Assembly: GCA_035507035.1 (NCBI GenBank)
Contig: DATJOJ010000068.1
Coordinates: 1 to 64,000 of the forward strand
Direction of reading: 5' to 3'
Origin: DATJOJ01 sp035507035
Lineage (GTDB): Bacteria > Acidobacteriota > Terriglobia > Terriglobales > Acidobacteriaceae
DNA length: 64,000 nt
This document shows, piece by piece, positions 44,113 through 52,364 of this stretch (its first letter is position 1; each line of letters starts with the position of its first letter). The translations under genes and the position numbers were made by a program. The notes under the pieces were generated by a model. The model ran no database searches. It had not been told where the DNA came from and was given only the letters and a program-made list of their open reading frames with translations.

Positions 44113-45219
44113 GTGGACGTTATATTGATTCGGATTCTTTTTGTACTATTCGTTGTAATTACTTGCTATCTCATCCAACCCTTTGGCCTTCCTCCTATGT
44201 GGGATGCGGGAGTGGGAGGAATTTTAGGTGCGGCCATTCTTGTTTTCGAATGGCGGTTGCACCAGGTCAGTCTGAAGCGCCTGATCGGCGCAGCCATCGG
44301 CAGCATCCTCGGCATCTTTGGCGCGTACTTGTTCGCGCTCGTCATTCGCAGCAGCGTCCCGGCCGGCCACACGCAGAGCTTTCTGCAGATCATGGTCATG
44401 TTGCTGATGGCCTACGTCGGTCTAGCCGTCGGCGCCAGTAAGGGCGATCTGTTGAACCTGGCGGCCCTGGGCGGAATCTTCGGGGGCGAAAAAAACGTCA
44501 AAAAAAGTTACAAGATTCTGGATACCAGCGTCATCATCGACGGGCGTATCGCCGACATCGCCGAGACCGGTTTCCTCGACGGGATCATTGTGACTCCGCA
44601 GTTCGTTTTACGCGAGTTGCAACTGGTGGCGGACTCTGCCGATTCGCTCAAGCGCAATCGTGGACGCCGCGGACTCGATATTTTGCAGCGCTTACAGAAA
44701 GTCGCTTCCGTGCAAATTCAAATCGTGGAAGATGATTTTCCTGCCGTCCGCGAAGTGGACCTCAAGCTGATTGAACTCGCCAAGGTATACGAAGGCAAGA
44801 TCATCACCAACGATTTCAATCTGAATAAAGTCGCGCAACTGCAGGGCGTGGAAGTTCTCAATATTAATGAGCTGGCCAATTCACTCAAGCCGATCGTGTT
44901 GCCCGGCGAAACCATGAAAGTGTTCGTCCTGAAAGAGGGCAAGGAATACAACCAGGGTGTCGCTTATCTCGATGACGGGACCATGGTGGTGGTGGACAAT
45001 GCCCGCAAGATGATCGGCAAGAACATCGACATCTCGGTCACATCGGTGCTGCAGACCACAGCCGGAAAGATGATCTTTGGTAAATGGGACGAGCGGGCCG
45101 CAGCCCGTGCCGAGTCCCGGCCTGCGGTCGTAGTCACGACTACTGTGGCGGCTGTGCCCAGTGGCGAGAGCAAGAAGCCGACTCACTCGGTCGTGGAGGA
45201 ACGGCCGGCGGAACAATAG
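44113..45219 (+). CDS. PIN/TRAM-domain membrane protein (YacL-like)
   Basis: 368 residues from GTG 44113, with a textbook GGAGGAGGTGATT ribosome binding site. Four N-terminal transmembrane helices are visible (about 1-20, 25-50, 58-80, 90-110), followed by a PIN domain with LDTSVIIDGRIADIAETGFL (first Asp), EDDFPAVREVDLKLIELAKV and IITNDFNLNKVAQLQG (last Asp). A TRAM domain comes next (VLKEGKEYNQGVAYLDDGTM then VVVDNARKMIGK). The family is membrane-tethered and presumed an RNase; the physiological substrate is not known. Its own hairpin terminator follows. Confidence 0.93.
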   Translation: MDVILIRILFVLFVVITCYLIQPFGLPPMWDAGVGGILGAAILVFEWRLHQVSLKRLIGAAIGSILGIFGAYLFALVIRSSVPAGHTQSFLQIMVMLLMAYVGLAVGASKGDLLNLAALGGIFGGEKNVKKSYKILDTSVIIDGRIADIAETGFLDGIIVTPQFVLRELQLVADSADSLKRNRGRRGLDILQRLQKVASVQIQIVEDDFPAVREVDLKLIELAKVYEGKIITNDFNLNKVAQLQGVEVLNINELANSLKPIVLPGETMKVFVLKEGKEYNQGVAYLDDGTMVVVDNARKMIGKNIDISVTSVLQTTAGKMIFGKWDERAAARAESRPAVVVTTTVAAVPSGESKKPTHSVVEERPAEQ

Positions 45220-45238
45220 CGTACTGAGCAGAGTTTCT

Positions 45239-45266
45239 GGGCGGAGAAAATCTCCGCCCTGTTTTA
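45239..45266 (+). terminator. Rho-independent terminator after the PIN/TRAM gene
   Basis: GGGCGGAGA, a three-base loop AAA and TCTCCGCCC, followed by TGTTTTATT; 20 bases after the stop codon. Confidence 0.88.
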
Positions 45267-45278
45267 TTGGCTCGAGGG

Positions 45279-45929
45279 TTAGTGCGTTGGCGCGCTGAGA
45301 TATTTTTCCAGCGGCACTTCGAAGTACATCAACTCGTTTCCCTTGGCGTCCTTCACGCCGGTTAAATAAAAAGTGGCGCCCGCCAGCGGAGTCGAGATTC
45401 CTGCCACATCGAAAAACATAAACCCAGATTGCGTGCTGTGCGGCTCGACCGCCTTGGCGGCGAACTGCGCATTCTCGATCTCCTCGCGGTCTTTCTCGCT
45501 CACACTGCCTTTCACCTTTTTCGGCCAGGGTAGAGGATTTGCCGACGGTCCGCTGGGTTCGCGGGCAATGCGGCGGTAAAGATCATCCTCGCTAGCGCGA
45601 GAAATTTTGCTGTGATCGTGCGTGATAAGTTCGGGCTCCACATCGGTCAATGCGATCGGTTGGTTGCTATCATTCGTGACCACCACAAAAATCGGCATGA
45701 AGCCGACTTCGCTGTAATGGATCGAAAAAATATTGGCCTTGTCAGCCATATCATAAGGATCGAGCCCGACGGTTACGCCCTCGTTCGCATGTTCGTCGTG
45801 CGCAGGATAGGTTTTGGCCGCATTTGCCGCTGGCATTACAAAATGTTTGGCGGCAAAGGCTGCATAACACACAAAAATGGCAGAAAGAAGAACTAAGCCC
45901 CAACGGCCACTGGCAATCGCGCGTGACAT
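45279..45929 (-). CDS. Unknown membrane-anchored exported protein
   Basis: 216 residues. An N-terminal hydrophobic segment (WGLVLLSAIFVCYAAFAAKH) anchors or exports it. The rest contains FSIHYSEVGFMPIFVVVTND, then SNQPIALTDVEPELI and HSTQSGFMFFDVAGISTPLA, a beta-sandwich-like pattern. I do not recognise a family. A TATAAT box lies just eight bases before the ATG, suggesting a leaderless transcript. It is convergent with the PIN/TRAM gene. Confidence 0.72.
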   Translation of the reverse strand: MSRAIASGRWGLVLLSAIFVCYAAFAAKHFVMPAANAAKTYPAHDEHANEGVTVGLDPYDMADKANIFSIHYSEVGFMPIFVVVTNDSNQPIALTDVEPELITHDHSKISRASEDDLYRRIAREPSGPSANPLPWPKKVKGSVSEKDREEIENAQFAAKAVEPHSTQSGFMFFDVAGISTPLAGATFYLTGVKDAKGNELMYFEVPLEKYLSAPTH

Positions 45930-45937
45930 GATTTTTG

Positions 45938-45943
45938 ATTATA
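45938..45943 (-). promoter_or_regulatory. TATAAT box at leaderless spacing
   Basis: On the minus strand TATAAT is followed by CAAAAATC and ATG. Transcription would start at or within a base or two of the ATG. No Shine-Dalgarno sequence can be present. The same pattern stands before the mop gene. Confidence 0.5.
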
Positions 45944-46011
45944 GGATGCGGCCGAGCTTTCAAACGGTGGCTTGCCGGTGACGTATGCGATCAACCCAGC
46001 GGCGATGCAGT

Positions 46012-46017
46012 TAGAAT
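46012..46017 (+). promoter_or_regulatory. Candidate -10 box for the LPS core operon
   Basis: TAGAAT, 12 bases before the kdtA ATG, preceded by T. A clear -35 was not found. Start of transcription would be about five bases before ATG. Confidence 0.3.
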
Positions 46018-46029
46018 GTCCCATTCCCC

Positions 46030-47355
46030 ATGTTTGTGATTTACAGTGCGCTTTTAGCCGTGACCTTGCTGCTCAGTCTGCCCTACTGGCTGCTGCAAAT
46101 GTCGCGCTACGGCAAGTACCATGCCGGTTTGTGGGAGCGATTGGGCAAGGTTTCGAACCGCCTGACCTCGCGTTCGGGACAACCCACAATTTGGATTCAC
46201 GCCGTGTCGGTCGGGGAAGTGGTGGCGGTGGTCGGGCTCGTGAAGGAGTTAAATCGTAGAAACGAGACTTTACGGATTGTGGTTTCGACGACAACCGATA
46301 CCGGTCAGGAATTAGCACGGAAAGAATTCGGCGAACAGAATGTCTTTTACTTCCCCATGGATTTCGCGTTCGCGATTCGGCCTTATTTGCGGGCGCTCCG
46401 TCCGCAATTGCTGGTCTTGGCAGAAACCGAGTTCTGGCCCAACGCTCTGCGTCTGACTCATGCCAGCGGGGCCCGGATCGCCGTCGTGAACGGCAGGATC
46501 TCCGATCGCTCGTGGCCGCGGTATCGCCGGTTTGCCTGGCTGTTGAAGAAAGCTCTGGATCCAGTCGATCTTTTTCTGGCGCAAACTGAGGAAGATGCGC
46601 GCCGCCTGCGCGACATCGGCGCCCCACCAGATCGGGTGCAGGTTGCCGGCAATCTGAAATTCGACGCGCCCGTGCCGCCGGAACCAGCAATCGTCGCCCG
46701 CCTCCGGCAAAGCTTGCAAAGCGAAGGCGCTGGACCAGTCCTGGTCTGCGGAAGCACAGTCGAAGGTGAGGAAGAAATTCTGCTGCAGGCGTTTAGAAAT
46801 GTTCTGGCAAACTATCCGCGTGCCGTGATGATCCTGGCGCCCCGCCATCCGGAAAGATTTTTGCCGGTGGCGCAATTGCTCAGAGAGCTGGACATTCGCT
46901 TTTGGCAACGAACTTCGTGGCAGGGCGAATCGTTGGCGGGAGCCGTGCTGCTGCTCGACAGCATCGGCGAACTCGCCTCAATTTATGCGCTGGCTGACAT
47001 TGCGTTTGTCGGCGGAAGCCTGGTGCCGCGCGGTGGGCACAATATCATCGAAGCGGCCCGGCATGGAGTTGCGATCCTCGTGGGTCCACATACGGAAAAC
47101 TTTCGTGACATCGTGAATCTCTTCGACAGCCGCCGGGCGGTCCGCATTGTGACTCACGCTGAACTTCCGCCGGTTCTCATGGACCTGATTTCGAATGAAA
47201 GCGCTCGAGCTGCCCTCGGTCGGCGCGCGGCTGAGACCTTGCAATCGCAAACTGGAGCCATGCAGCGGACGGCGGATGCACTGGAGAAGCTTTTGCTTCC
47301 AGCATCTGACTCAGCCTCATCCGTTGCCGGGTTTTCTGCCGCTCACCTCCGATGA
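46030..47355 (+). CDS. kdtA: 3-deoxy-D-manno-octulosonic acid transferase
   Basis: Adds Kdo to lipid A; 441 residues. The N-terminal signal anchor (FVIYSALLAVTLLLSLPYWLL) and GLWERLGKVSN with the catalytic Glu fit WaaA. HAVSVGEVVAVVGLVKEL and later FVGGSLVPRGGHNIIEAARH are the usual family blocks, with the GT-B fold. It heads a run of overlapping genes (kdtA, lpxK, rfaE1, rfaE2, waaC) for the lipid A-core region. It overlaps lpxK by four bases. Confidence 0.96.
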   Translation: MFVIYSALLAVTLLLSLPYWLLQMSRYGKYHAGLWERLGKVSNRLTSRSGQPTIWIHAVSVGEVVAVVGLVKELNRRNETLRIVVSTTTDTGQELARKEFGEQNVFYFPMDFAFAIRPYLRALRPQLLVLAETEFWPNALRLTHASGARIAVVNGRISDRSWPRYRRFAWLLKKALDPVDLFLAQTEEDARRLRDIGAPPDRVQVAGNLKFDAPVPPEPAIVARLRQSLQSEGAGPVLVCGSTVEGEEEILLQAFRNVLANYPRAVMILAPRHPERFLPVAQLLRELDIRFWQRTSWQGESLAGAVLLLDSIGELASIYALADIAFVGGSLVPRGGHNIIEAARHGVAILVGPHTENFRDIVNLFDSRRAVRIVTHAELPPVLMDLISNESARAALGRRAAETLQSQTGAMQRTADALEKLLLPASDSASSVAGFSAAHLR

Positions 47356-48299
47356 TGAATTTATTAGCCCCGGTTTACGGCACTGGCGTGCGCGTCCGCA
47401 ATGCGCTCTATAACCGCGGCACACTGCCGCAACGCAAACTGCAGGGGCCGGTCGTCAGCATAGGAAATTTGTCGGTTGGCGGTTCTGGCAAGACGCCCTT
47501 CGTGATGCTGATTGGCGAGTTGCTGAAGGTGCGGGGCATAAGGTTCGATGTGCTCTCCCGAGGTTATGGCCGCACATCGCGCGGGATCGCATCAGTCGAT
47601 CCGTCTGGCACGGCTGCAACCTTTGGTGACGAACCTCTGCTGATCGCGCGCCGTTTGAACGTGCCGGTGATCGTTGGCGAAGATCGTTACGCGGCTGGAG
47701 TCTTCGCCGAAAAGCAGTTTGGGCCGCAATTCCATTTGCTGGATGATGGCTTTCAGCACCGCGCACTTTATCGTGATTTCGACATTGTGCTAGTCACGCC
47801 AGATGACGCCCGCGATCGATTGCTGCCCGCTGGCCGTTTGCGCGAGCCTCTCACTTCGCTGACCCGGGCCGACGCTGTCGTGCTTACCAGTGGCGCCGCG
47901 CCCGACGCGTTTCCGCTGAAAGACAAGCTGGTATGGCGCGTGCGCCGGGGAATCGTCGTGAAGAACGCGCCGACCCGGCCGGTTGTTTTCTGCGGCATCG
48001 CGCGCCCGAAGAATTTCGTATTGCAACTGCGGACCGCAGGCGTGGAACCGGCAGCCGAGGCTTTCTATCGTGATCATCATGCTTACACCGAATCTGACAT
48101 TCACGATCTGATGAATTTGGCAGAGCGGAGCGAAGCCGACGGCTTCATCACGACCGAAAAAGACGCCATCAATCTGGGCGGATTTTTGTCTGCCCTCCAG
48201 CCATTGGCCGTCGTTCCCGTCAAAATGGAATTAGTGGAGGCAGCTAACGCCGTTGATACCATGCTGCGCAGGATTGACGAACGCCGGGGCAAGGCGTGA
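47352..48299 (+). CDS. lpxK: Tetraacyldisaccharide 4'-kinase
   Basis: Phosphorylates the lipid A precursor; 315 residues. Walker A VGGSGKTPFVML near residue 40 (LSVGGSGKTPFV), the second motif LLDDGFQHRALYRDFD and FITTEKDAINL near the C-terminus are typical. The N-terminal membrane-associated segment is short. It overlaps kdtA by four bases and is followed by rfaE1 after 33 bases. Confidence 0.96.
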   Translation: MMNLLAPVYGTGVRVRNALYNRGTLPQRKLQGPVVSIGNLSVGGSGKTPFVMLIGELLKVRGIRFDVLSRGYGRTSRGIASVDPSGTAATFGDEPLLIARRLNVPVIVGEDRYAAGVFAEKQFGPQFHLLDDGFQHRALYRDFDIVLVTPDDARDRLLPAGRLREPLTSLTRADAVVLTSGAAPDAFPLKDKLVWRVRRGIVVKNAPTRPVVFCGIARPKNFVLQLRTAGVEPAAEAFYRDHHAYTESDIHDLMNLAERSEADGFITTEKDAINLGGFLSALQPLAVVPVKMELVEAANAVDTMLRRIDERRGKA

Positions 48300-48332
48300 G
48301 AGAATTCGGTAACGTCGCAAACATCATTGCGC

Positions 48333-49367
48333 ATGAGCAAACATCCTAAAGAAGCCGAGCGGCTGAAAAAGATCGTCAAGTCGTTCCCGAACGTCACCAT
48401 CGCTGTGGTCGGTGACTTGGTGGCCGATGAGTTTATCTTCGGCGAGATTTCGCGCGTCTCGCGCGAGGCTCCCGTTCTGATCTTGCGGCATCGCGAGCGC
48501 ACCGTTGTTCCCGGCGGCGGCGCGAACGCCGTTTATAACCTGGCGAGCCTCGGGGTAAACGTTTTGCCGGTCGGCATTGTCGGCGAAGATGAACCTGGAC
48601 GCCTGCTGATTCGGGAATTTCGTCACAAGCGCATCCCTCTGAGTGGCGTCCTGCGAGAGAAAAGCTATACGACGGTGACGAAGAGCCGGATTCTTGCCGG
48701 GATGACTCACACTTCCCGCCAGCAGGTGGTGCGCATCGATCGCGAGCCCGATGCCGAACCCAGCCTGCACTTGAAGCGGGAGATTATTCGCGCCGCCCGG
48801 GAATATGCGCGCATCGCCGATGCGCTACTGGTATCGGATTACGGATACGGCGCCGCGTCCCCGCCAATTCTGAATGCGATTCGGGCACGAGGCCGCTTGG
48901 ATCGCGTGCCGGTCATTCTCGATTCGCGCTATCGGATTCTTGAGTATTCCGGCATTGCGGCGGCGACGCCCAACGAACCGGAAGTCGAAGCCGCGCTCGG
49001 CCTGAAAATTGGGAACGACTGGGGGCGGCTTTTCTCGGCGGGACAAACACTGATGTCGCGCCTGAAGCTGCAGTCACTGGTGATTACACGCGGCCGCGAT
49101 GGCATGGCGGCCTTCGAAGGCAAACGTCATCCGGTCGATATTCCCATCTTTGGCTCCGATCAGGTTGCCGACGTGACTGGAGCCGGAGACACGGTGATTG
49201 CCACGTTCAGCGCAGCGTTTGCCGCAGGCGCGAACACCGAAGAAGCGGCGCAACTGGCGAACTATGCAGGCGGGATCGTGGTCATGAAGCGCGGAACTGC
49301 GACGGTTTCCCAGGAAGAGTTATTGACTGCCCTGGAGCAGTCACCGCCGGTGACAAGAACGCATTGA
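48333..49367 (+). CDS. rfaE1: D-glycero-beta-D-manno-heptose-7-phosphate kinase
   Basis: Kinase half of the HldE pathway for ADP-heptose; 344 residues from ATG 48333. PfkB-type ribokinase fold: VVGDLVADEFIFGEI at the N-terminus, then VPGGGANAVYNLASLGVNVL and the C-terminal DVTGAGDTVIATFSAAFAAG with the catalytic Asp. In E. coli the kinase and adenylyltransferase are one protein; here they are separate genes. The stop overlaps the next start by four bases. Confidence 0.95.
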   Translation: MSKHPKEAERLKKIVKSFPNVTIAVVGDLVADEFIFGEISRVSREAPVLILRHRERTVVPGGGANAVYNLASLGVNVLPVGIVGEDEPGRLLIREFRHKRIPLSGVLREKSYTTVTKSRILAGMTHTSRQQVVRIDREPDAEPSLHLKREIIRAAREYARIADALLVSDYGYGAASPPILNAIRARGRLDRVPVILDSRYRILEYSGIAAATPNEPEVEAALGLKIGNDWGRLFSAGQTLMSRLKLQSLVITRGRDGMAAFEGKRHPVDIPIFGSDQVADVTGAGDTVIATFSAAFAAGANTEEAAQLANYAGGIVVMKRGTATVSQEELLTALEQSPPVTRTH

Positions 49368-49846
49368 GCGAAAAACTTCTCAGCCGGGAAGAGTTGCAAA
49401 AGCGTGTCGCCGATTGGCGCCGCGCGGGGGAGCGCATCACCCTCGCCAACGGCTGCTTCGATTTGCTGCACGTCGGTCACGTGCGTTACCTGCATGCCGC
49501 TAAGCAACTCGGTGGGCGGCTGATTGTCGCGGTCAATGCAGACGCAACGGTGCGAAAGTTAAAGGGCGAAGATCGTCCGCTGATGCCGGCTGAGGAGCGC
49601 GCGGAAATTCTGGCAGCCCTGGCGGATGTCGATGCCGTGGTAATTTTCCCTGAACCGGACGTGCGTGCGCTGATTCGCGAATTGAAGCCGAACGTGCACG
49701 CAAAGGGCACTGACTACACAGCTGAGAGCGTGCCGGAGCGCGATGCCGTGCTCGAGTACGGCGGGCGAGTTGAAATTGTCGGCGATCCCAAGGACCACTC
49801 CGCGAGTGAAATCATTCGAAAGCGGATGGGAGCGCGGCGGTCGTGA
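49364..49846 (+). CDS. rfaE2: D-glycero-beta-D-manno-heptose 1-phosphate adenylyltransferase
   Basis: 160 residues starting at TTG 49364, which overlaps the rfaE1 stop. Nucleotidyltransferase motif GCFDLLHVGHVRYLHAA (HxGH) about residue 30 and LIVAVNADATVRKLKG downstream. It makes ADP-heptose from heptose-1-phosphate and ATP, completing the step begun by rfaE1. It overlaps waaC by four bases. Confidence 0.95.
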   Translation: MSEKLLSREELQKRVADWRRAGERITLANGCFDLLHVGHVRYLHAAKQLGGRLIVAVNADATVRKLKGEDRPLMPAEERAEILAALADVDAVVIFPEPDVRALIRELKPNVHAKGTDYTAESVPERDAVLEYGGRVEIVGDPKDHSASEIIRKRMGARRS

Positions 49847-50952
49847 CTTCATCATCGGCGGAAGTATCTGCAGCAGTTTCTCCTGTAACGAAAGGTTTCG
49901 AACGCCTGCTGATCGTTCGCCTCGGCTCGATGGGCGACATCATTCATACTTTGCCCGCGGCCCTTGCTTTGAGGCAAACCTTCCCGGATGCATTCCTTGG
50001 CTGGGTTGTGGAAGAACGTTGGGCCGAGTTGCTGTGTGCTACATCGGAGCCCCGGTCAGGTGCGGTTTCGCCGAGAAGACCCATCGTCAACCATGTTCAC
50101 GCGGTCAACACAAAAGAGTGGCGGCATTCGCTCACCTCCGTACAAACCTGGGAGCGGATCGCCGCGGCTTTGAGCGAACTGCGCGGGCAGAACTACGAGA
50201 TGGCCGTGGACTTTCAAGGCGCTGTGCGTTCGGCAGTGCTCGCGAAATGGTCGGGCGCGCCTCTGGTCTACGGATTCCGACAACCGCGAGAAAATGTCTC
50301 CAGCATGTGGTACACGCACCAGGTCGAGGCTGCCGGGACGCACATCATCGAGCAAAATTTATCCCTTGCGGAGGCAGTTGCTCAACAGTCCCTCGACATC
50401 CCCAAGGTGGAATTCCCTGGCGACGCTGCGGCTGGGACGAAAATTGACCATTGGCTGCAGTCACGACACATTACACATTTCGTTCTGCTCAATCCCGGCG
50501 CGGGATGGGGAGCCAAGCAATGGCCTGCGGAACGCTTTGGCCAGGTTGCGAAACTTCTGGCCAAAAACCGGCTTCAGTCGCTGATCAATTTTGGCCCAGA
50601 GGAAGAACCATTAGCCCGCGCCGCGGAGTCTGCCAGCCAAGGCGCGGCGCAGGCAGTTGGCTGTTCTTTGGCTGAACTGATCGCGCTCACTTCGCGCGCC
50701 CAGTTAGTCATCGGAGGTGACACGGGACCCATGCATCTGGCCGCGGCCCTGCGCATTCCAGTCGTCGCCATATTCGGCCCCACGGATCCGGCGCGTAACG
50801 GGCCATTCGGGACTCGCAGCCGCGTTCTACGCAGTACTTCCAGCCTGACCTCTCTTTCACATCGAGCCGAGCCGGACATGGGCTTGATGGAAATTTCCGT
50901 CGATCAGGTGGCCGCCGCAGCTCAGCAGTTGCTTGGAGAGAGCAATGGCTAG
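49843..50952 (+). CDS. waaC: Lipopolysaccharide heptosyltransferase I-like protein
   Basis: GT9-family transferase adding heptose to Kdo-lipid A; 369 residues from GTG 49843. The N-terminal LLIVRLGSMGDIIHTLPAAL followed by GWVVEERWAELL is the WaaC-type signature. GDTGPMHLAAALRIPVVAIF and FGPTDPARNGPFG are the nucleotide-sugar-binding block. An insert around residues 68-85 (TSEPRSGAVSPRRPI) is longer than in E. coli WaaC. Assignment as heptosyltransferase I rather than II is by resemblance; acceptor is inferred. Confidence 0.9.
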   Translation: MTSSSAEVSAAVSPVTKGFERLLIVRLGSMGDIIHTLPAALALRQTFPDAFLGWVVEERWAELLCATSEPRSGAVSPRRPIVNHVHAVNTKEWRHSLTSVQTWERIAAALSELRGQNYEMAVDFQGAVRSAVLAKWSGAPLVYGFRQPRENVSSMWYTHQVEAAGTHIIEQNLSLAEAVAQQSLDIPKVEFPGDAAAGTKIDHWLQSRHITHFVLLNPGAGWGAKQWPAERFGQVAKLLAKNRLQSLINFGPEEEPLARAAESASQGAAQAVGCSLAELIALTSRAQLVIGGDTGPMHLAAALRIPVVAIFGPTDPARNGPFGTRSRVLRSTSSLTSLSHRAEPDMGLMEISVDQVAAAAQQLLGESNG

Positions 50953-51490
50953 CTGGCCAACCATTGCCCGCCGTATCCGTGTGCCGCTGGGCTTTGCGGT
51001 GACTGCTCTTTACTTTTGGCTGGCGCAACCTTCCGTGAAATCGGTCGCAGCGGGCGCCCTCCTCGTGATCGCCGGCTTATTGCTTCGCGGCTGGGCCTCC
51101 GGAAGCTTGCAAAAAAATGAGCGCCTGGCAACGACAGGTCCGTACGCGTACACGCGCAATCCACTTTATTTAGGGTCGTTGATTCTGGCCATAGGATTCG
51201 CCATTGCTGCCAGGAGTTGGTGCATCGTGCTGGTTCTCGCGATCATGTTTCTGGTGATCTATCTTCCCGTGATTCGCTCGGAGGAAGAATTTCTGGCGCA
51301 GCACTTCCCTGAATTTTCCGCTTACGCGGCTCGAGTTCCCCGGCTATGGCCGCGCTTCAAGGCCACCGGCAACGACGACTCAGAATTTTCCTGGAGTCTC
51401 TACAACCAACATCGCGAATACCATGCGACACTAGGTTCAGTAACAATTTTGCTGATATTGATCGGAAAAATGTTTTGGATTTCGCGATAA
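50945..51490 (+). CDS. Isoprenylcysteine carboxyl methyltransferase-like membrane protein
   Basis: 181 residues from ATG 50945, overlapping the waaC stop by eight bases and preceded by GGAGAGAG. Several transmembrane helices are visible (VPLGFAVTALYFWLAQ, VAAGALLVIAGLLL, GSLILAIGFAIAARSW, LVLAIMFLVIYLPV). The block TTGPYAYTRNPLYLGSLI, then EEEFLAQHFPEFSAYAARVP, is the conserved ICMT/PEMT substrate and SAM-binding section. In bacteria such proteins methylate various small molecules or lipids; here the operon position suggests envelope modification, but the substrate is unknown. Confidence 0.87.
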   Translation: MASWPTIARRIRVPLGFAVTALYFWLAQPSVKSVAAGALLVIAGLLLRGWASGSLQKNERLATTGPYAYTRNPLYLGSLILAIGFAIAARSWCIVLVLAIMFLVIYLPVIRSEEEFLAQHFPEFSAYAARVPRLWPRFKATGNDDSEFSWSLYNQHREYHATLGSVTILLILIGKMFWISR

Positions 51491-51540
51491 ATGTTCGCCG
51501 AAGCTTCACACGTGGTTCAGATCTGCACGTCTAACGAATT

Positions 51541-52338
51541 ATGAGCAAGCTTCTCTCTTATTTTCTGATATTCGCCGCGTTCGTCGGCGCGGGACAAACC
51601 GGTTCTCGGCAGCAGGAACCGCTGCCCACCATCGGCGCCGCGCCCGCGTCGGTCATTGTTCCTCCGCCGCCGAATTACAATTTTTTCGACGATCAAAGGT
51701 ACGTCTACAGCGTCGAATGGCACTTATTCACCGCGGGCACGGCCACCATGGGTCTTCACGCTGACGGCAACGAGCAGAAAGTGATTTCCACCGCCGTTTC
51801 CTCCGGCGTTGTCAACGCGCTTTACAAAGTCAACGACCACTTCGAATCGTTCTTCGATCCGCACACCTTTTGCTCGCTGCGGGTGGTTAAGCATATCGAA
51901 GAAGGCTCGCATGCGCGAGATTCGCAGCTGCACAACGATTATCCGCGCCGCAAGAGCGTTTTTGACGAGAAGAACCTGAAAACCGGAGAACAGAAACACA
52001 TCGAGAACGACATTCCAGGATGCGTCACCGACGTTGTCAGCGGTTTTTACTACTTGCTTTCGTTGCCGCTGCAGGTGGGAAACGTGAATGCCTTCACCAT
52101 CAACGACGGTGCCAAGACCACCGACGTCAGCGCCCGCGTCGAAGCCCGCGAGCAGGTGAAAGTTCCAGCGGGGACATACCAAACCGTAAGAGTGAGGATC
52201 GAGGCTGTCTCCGGAGCGCTTAAAGGCAGGGGTACGGTTTGGGCGTGGTACAGCGACGACAATCACACGCCGGTGCAGATGCGGTCGAAGCTGGGCTGGG
52301 GAACTCTGCTGTTCCGGCTGCAGCGGATCGAAAAATAA
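51541..52338 (+). CDS. Exported DUF3108-domain protein
   Basis: 265 residues with signal peptide (LLSYFLIFAAFVGAGQTGSR). DUF3108 pattern: YVYSVEWHLFTAGTATMGLH near the N-terminus, NDHFESFFDPHTFCSLRVVK, and the C-terminal WAWYSDDNHTPVQMRSKLGW. DUF3108 proteins are beta-barrel-like periplasmic proteins of unknown function, often near LPS or cell-envelope genes, as here. It is the last gene of the LPS group and faces the next TPR gene tail to tail. Confidence 0.88.
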   Translation: MSKLLSYFLIFAAFVGAGQTGSRQQEPLPTIGAAPASVIVPPPPNYNFFDDQRYVYSVEWHLFTAGTATMGLHADGNEQKVISTAVSSGVVNALYKVNDHFESFFDPHTFCSLRVVKHIEEGSHARDSQLHNDYPRRKSVFDEKNLKTGEQKHIENDIPGCVTDVVSGFYYLLSLPLQVGNVNAFTINDGAKTTDVSARVEAREQVKVPAGTYQTVRVRIEAVSGALKGRGTVWAWYSDDNHTPVQMRSKLGWGTLLFRLQRIEK

Positions 52339-52364
52339 TTACTCCTGGCCGGAGGACTAACATT

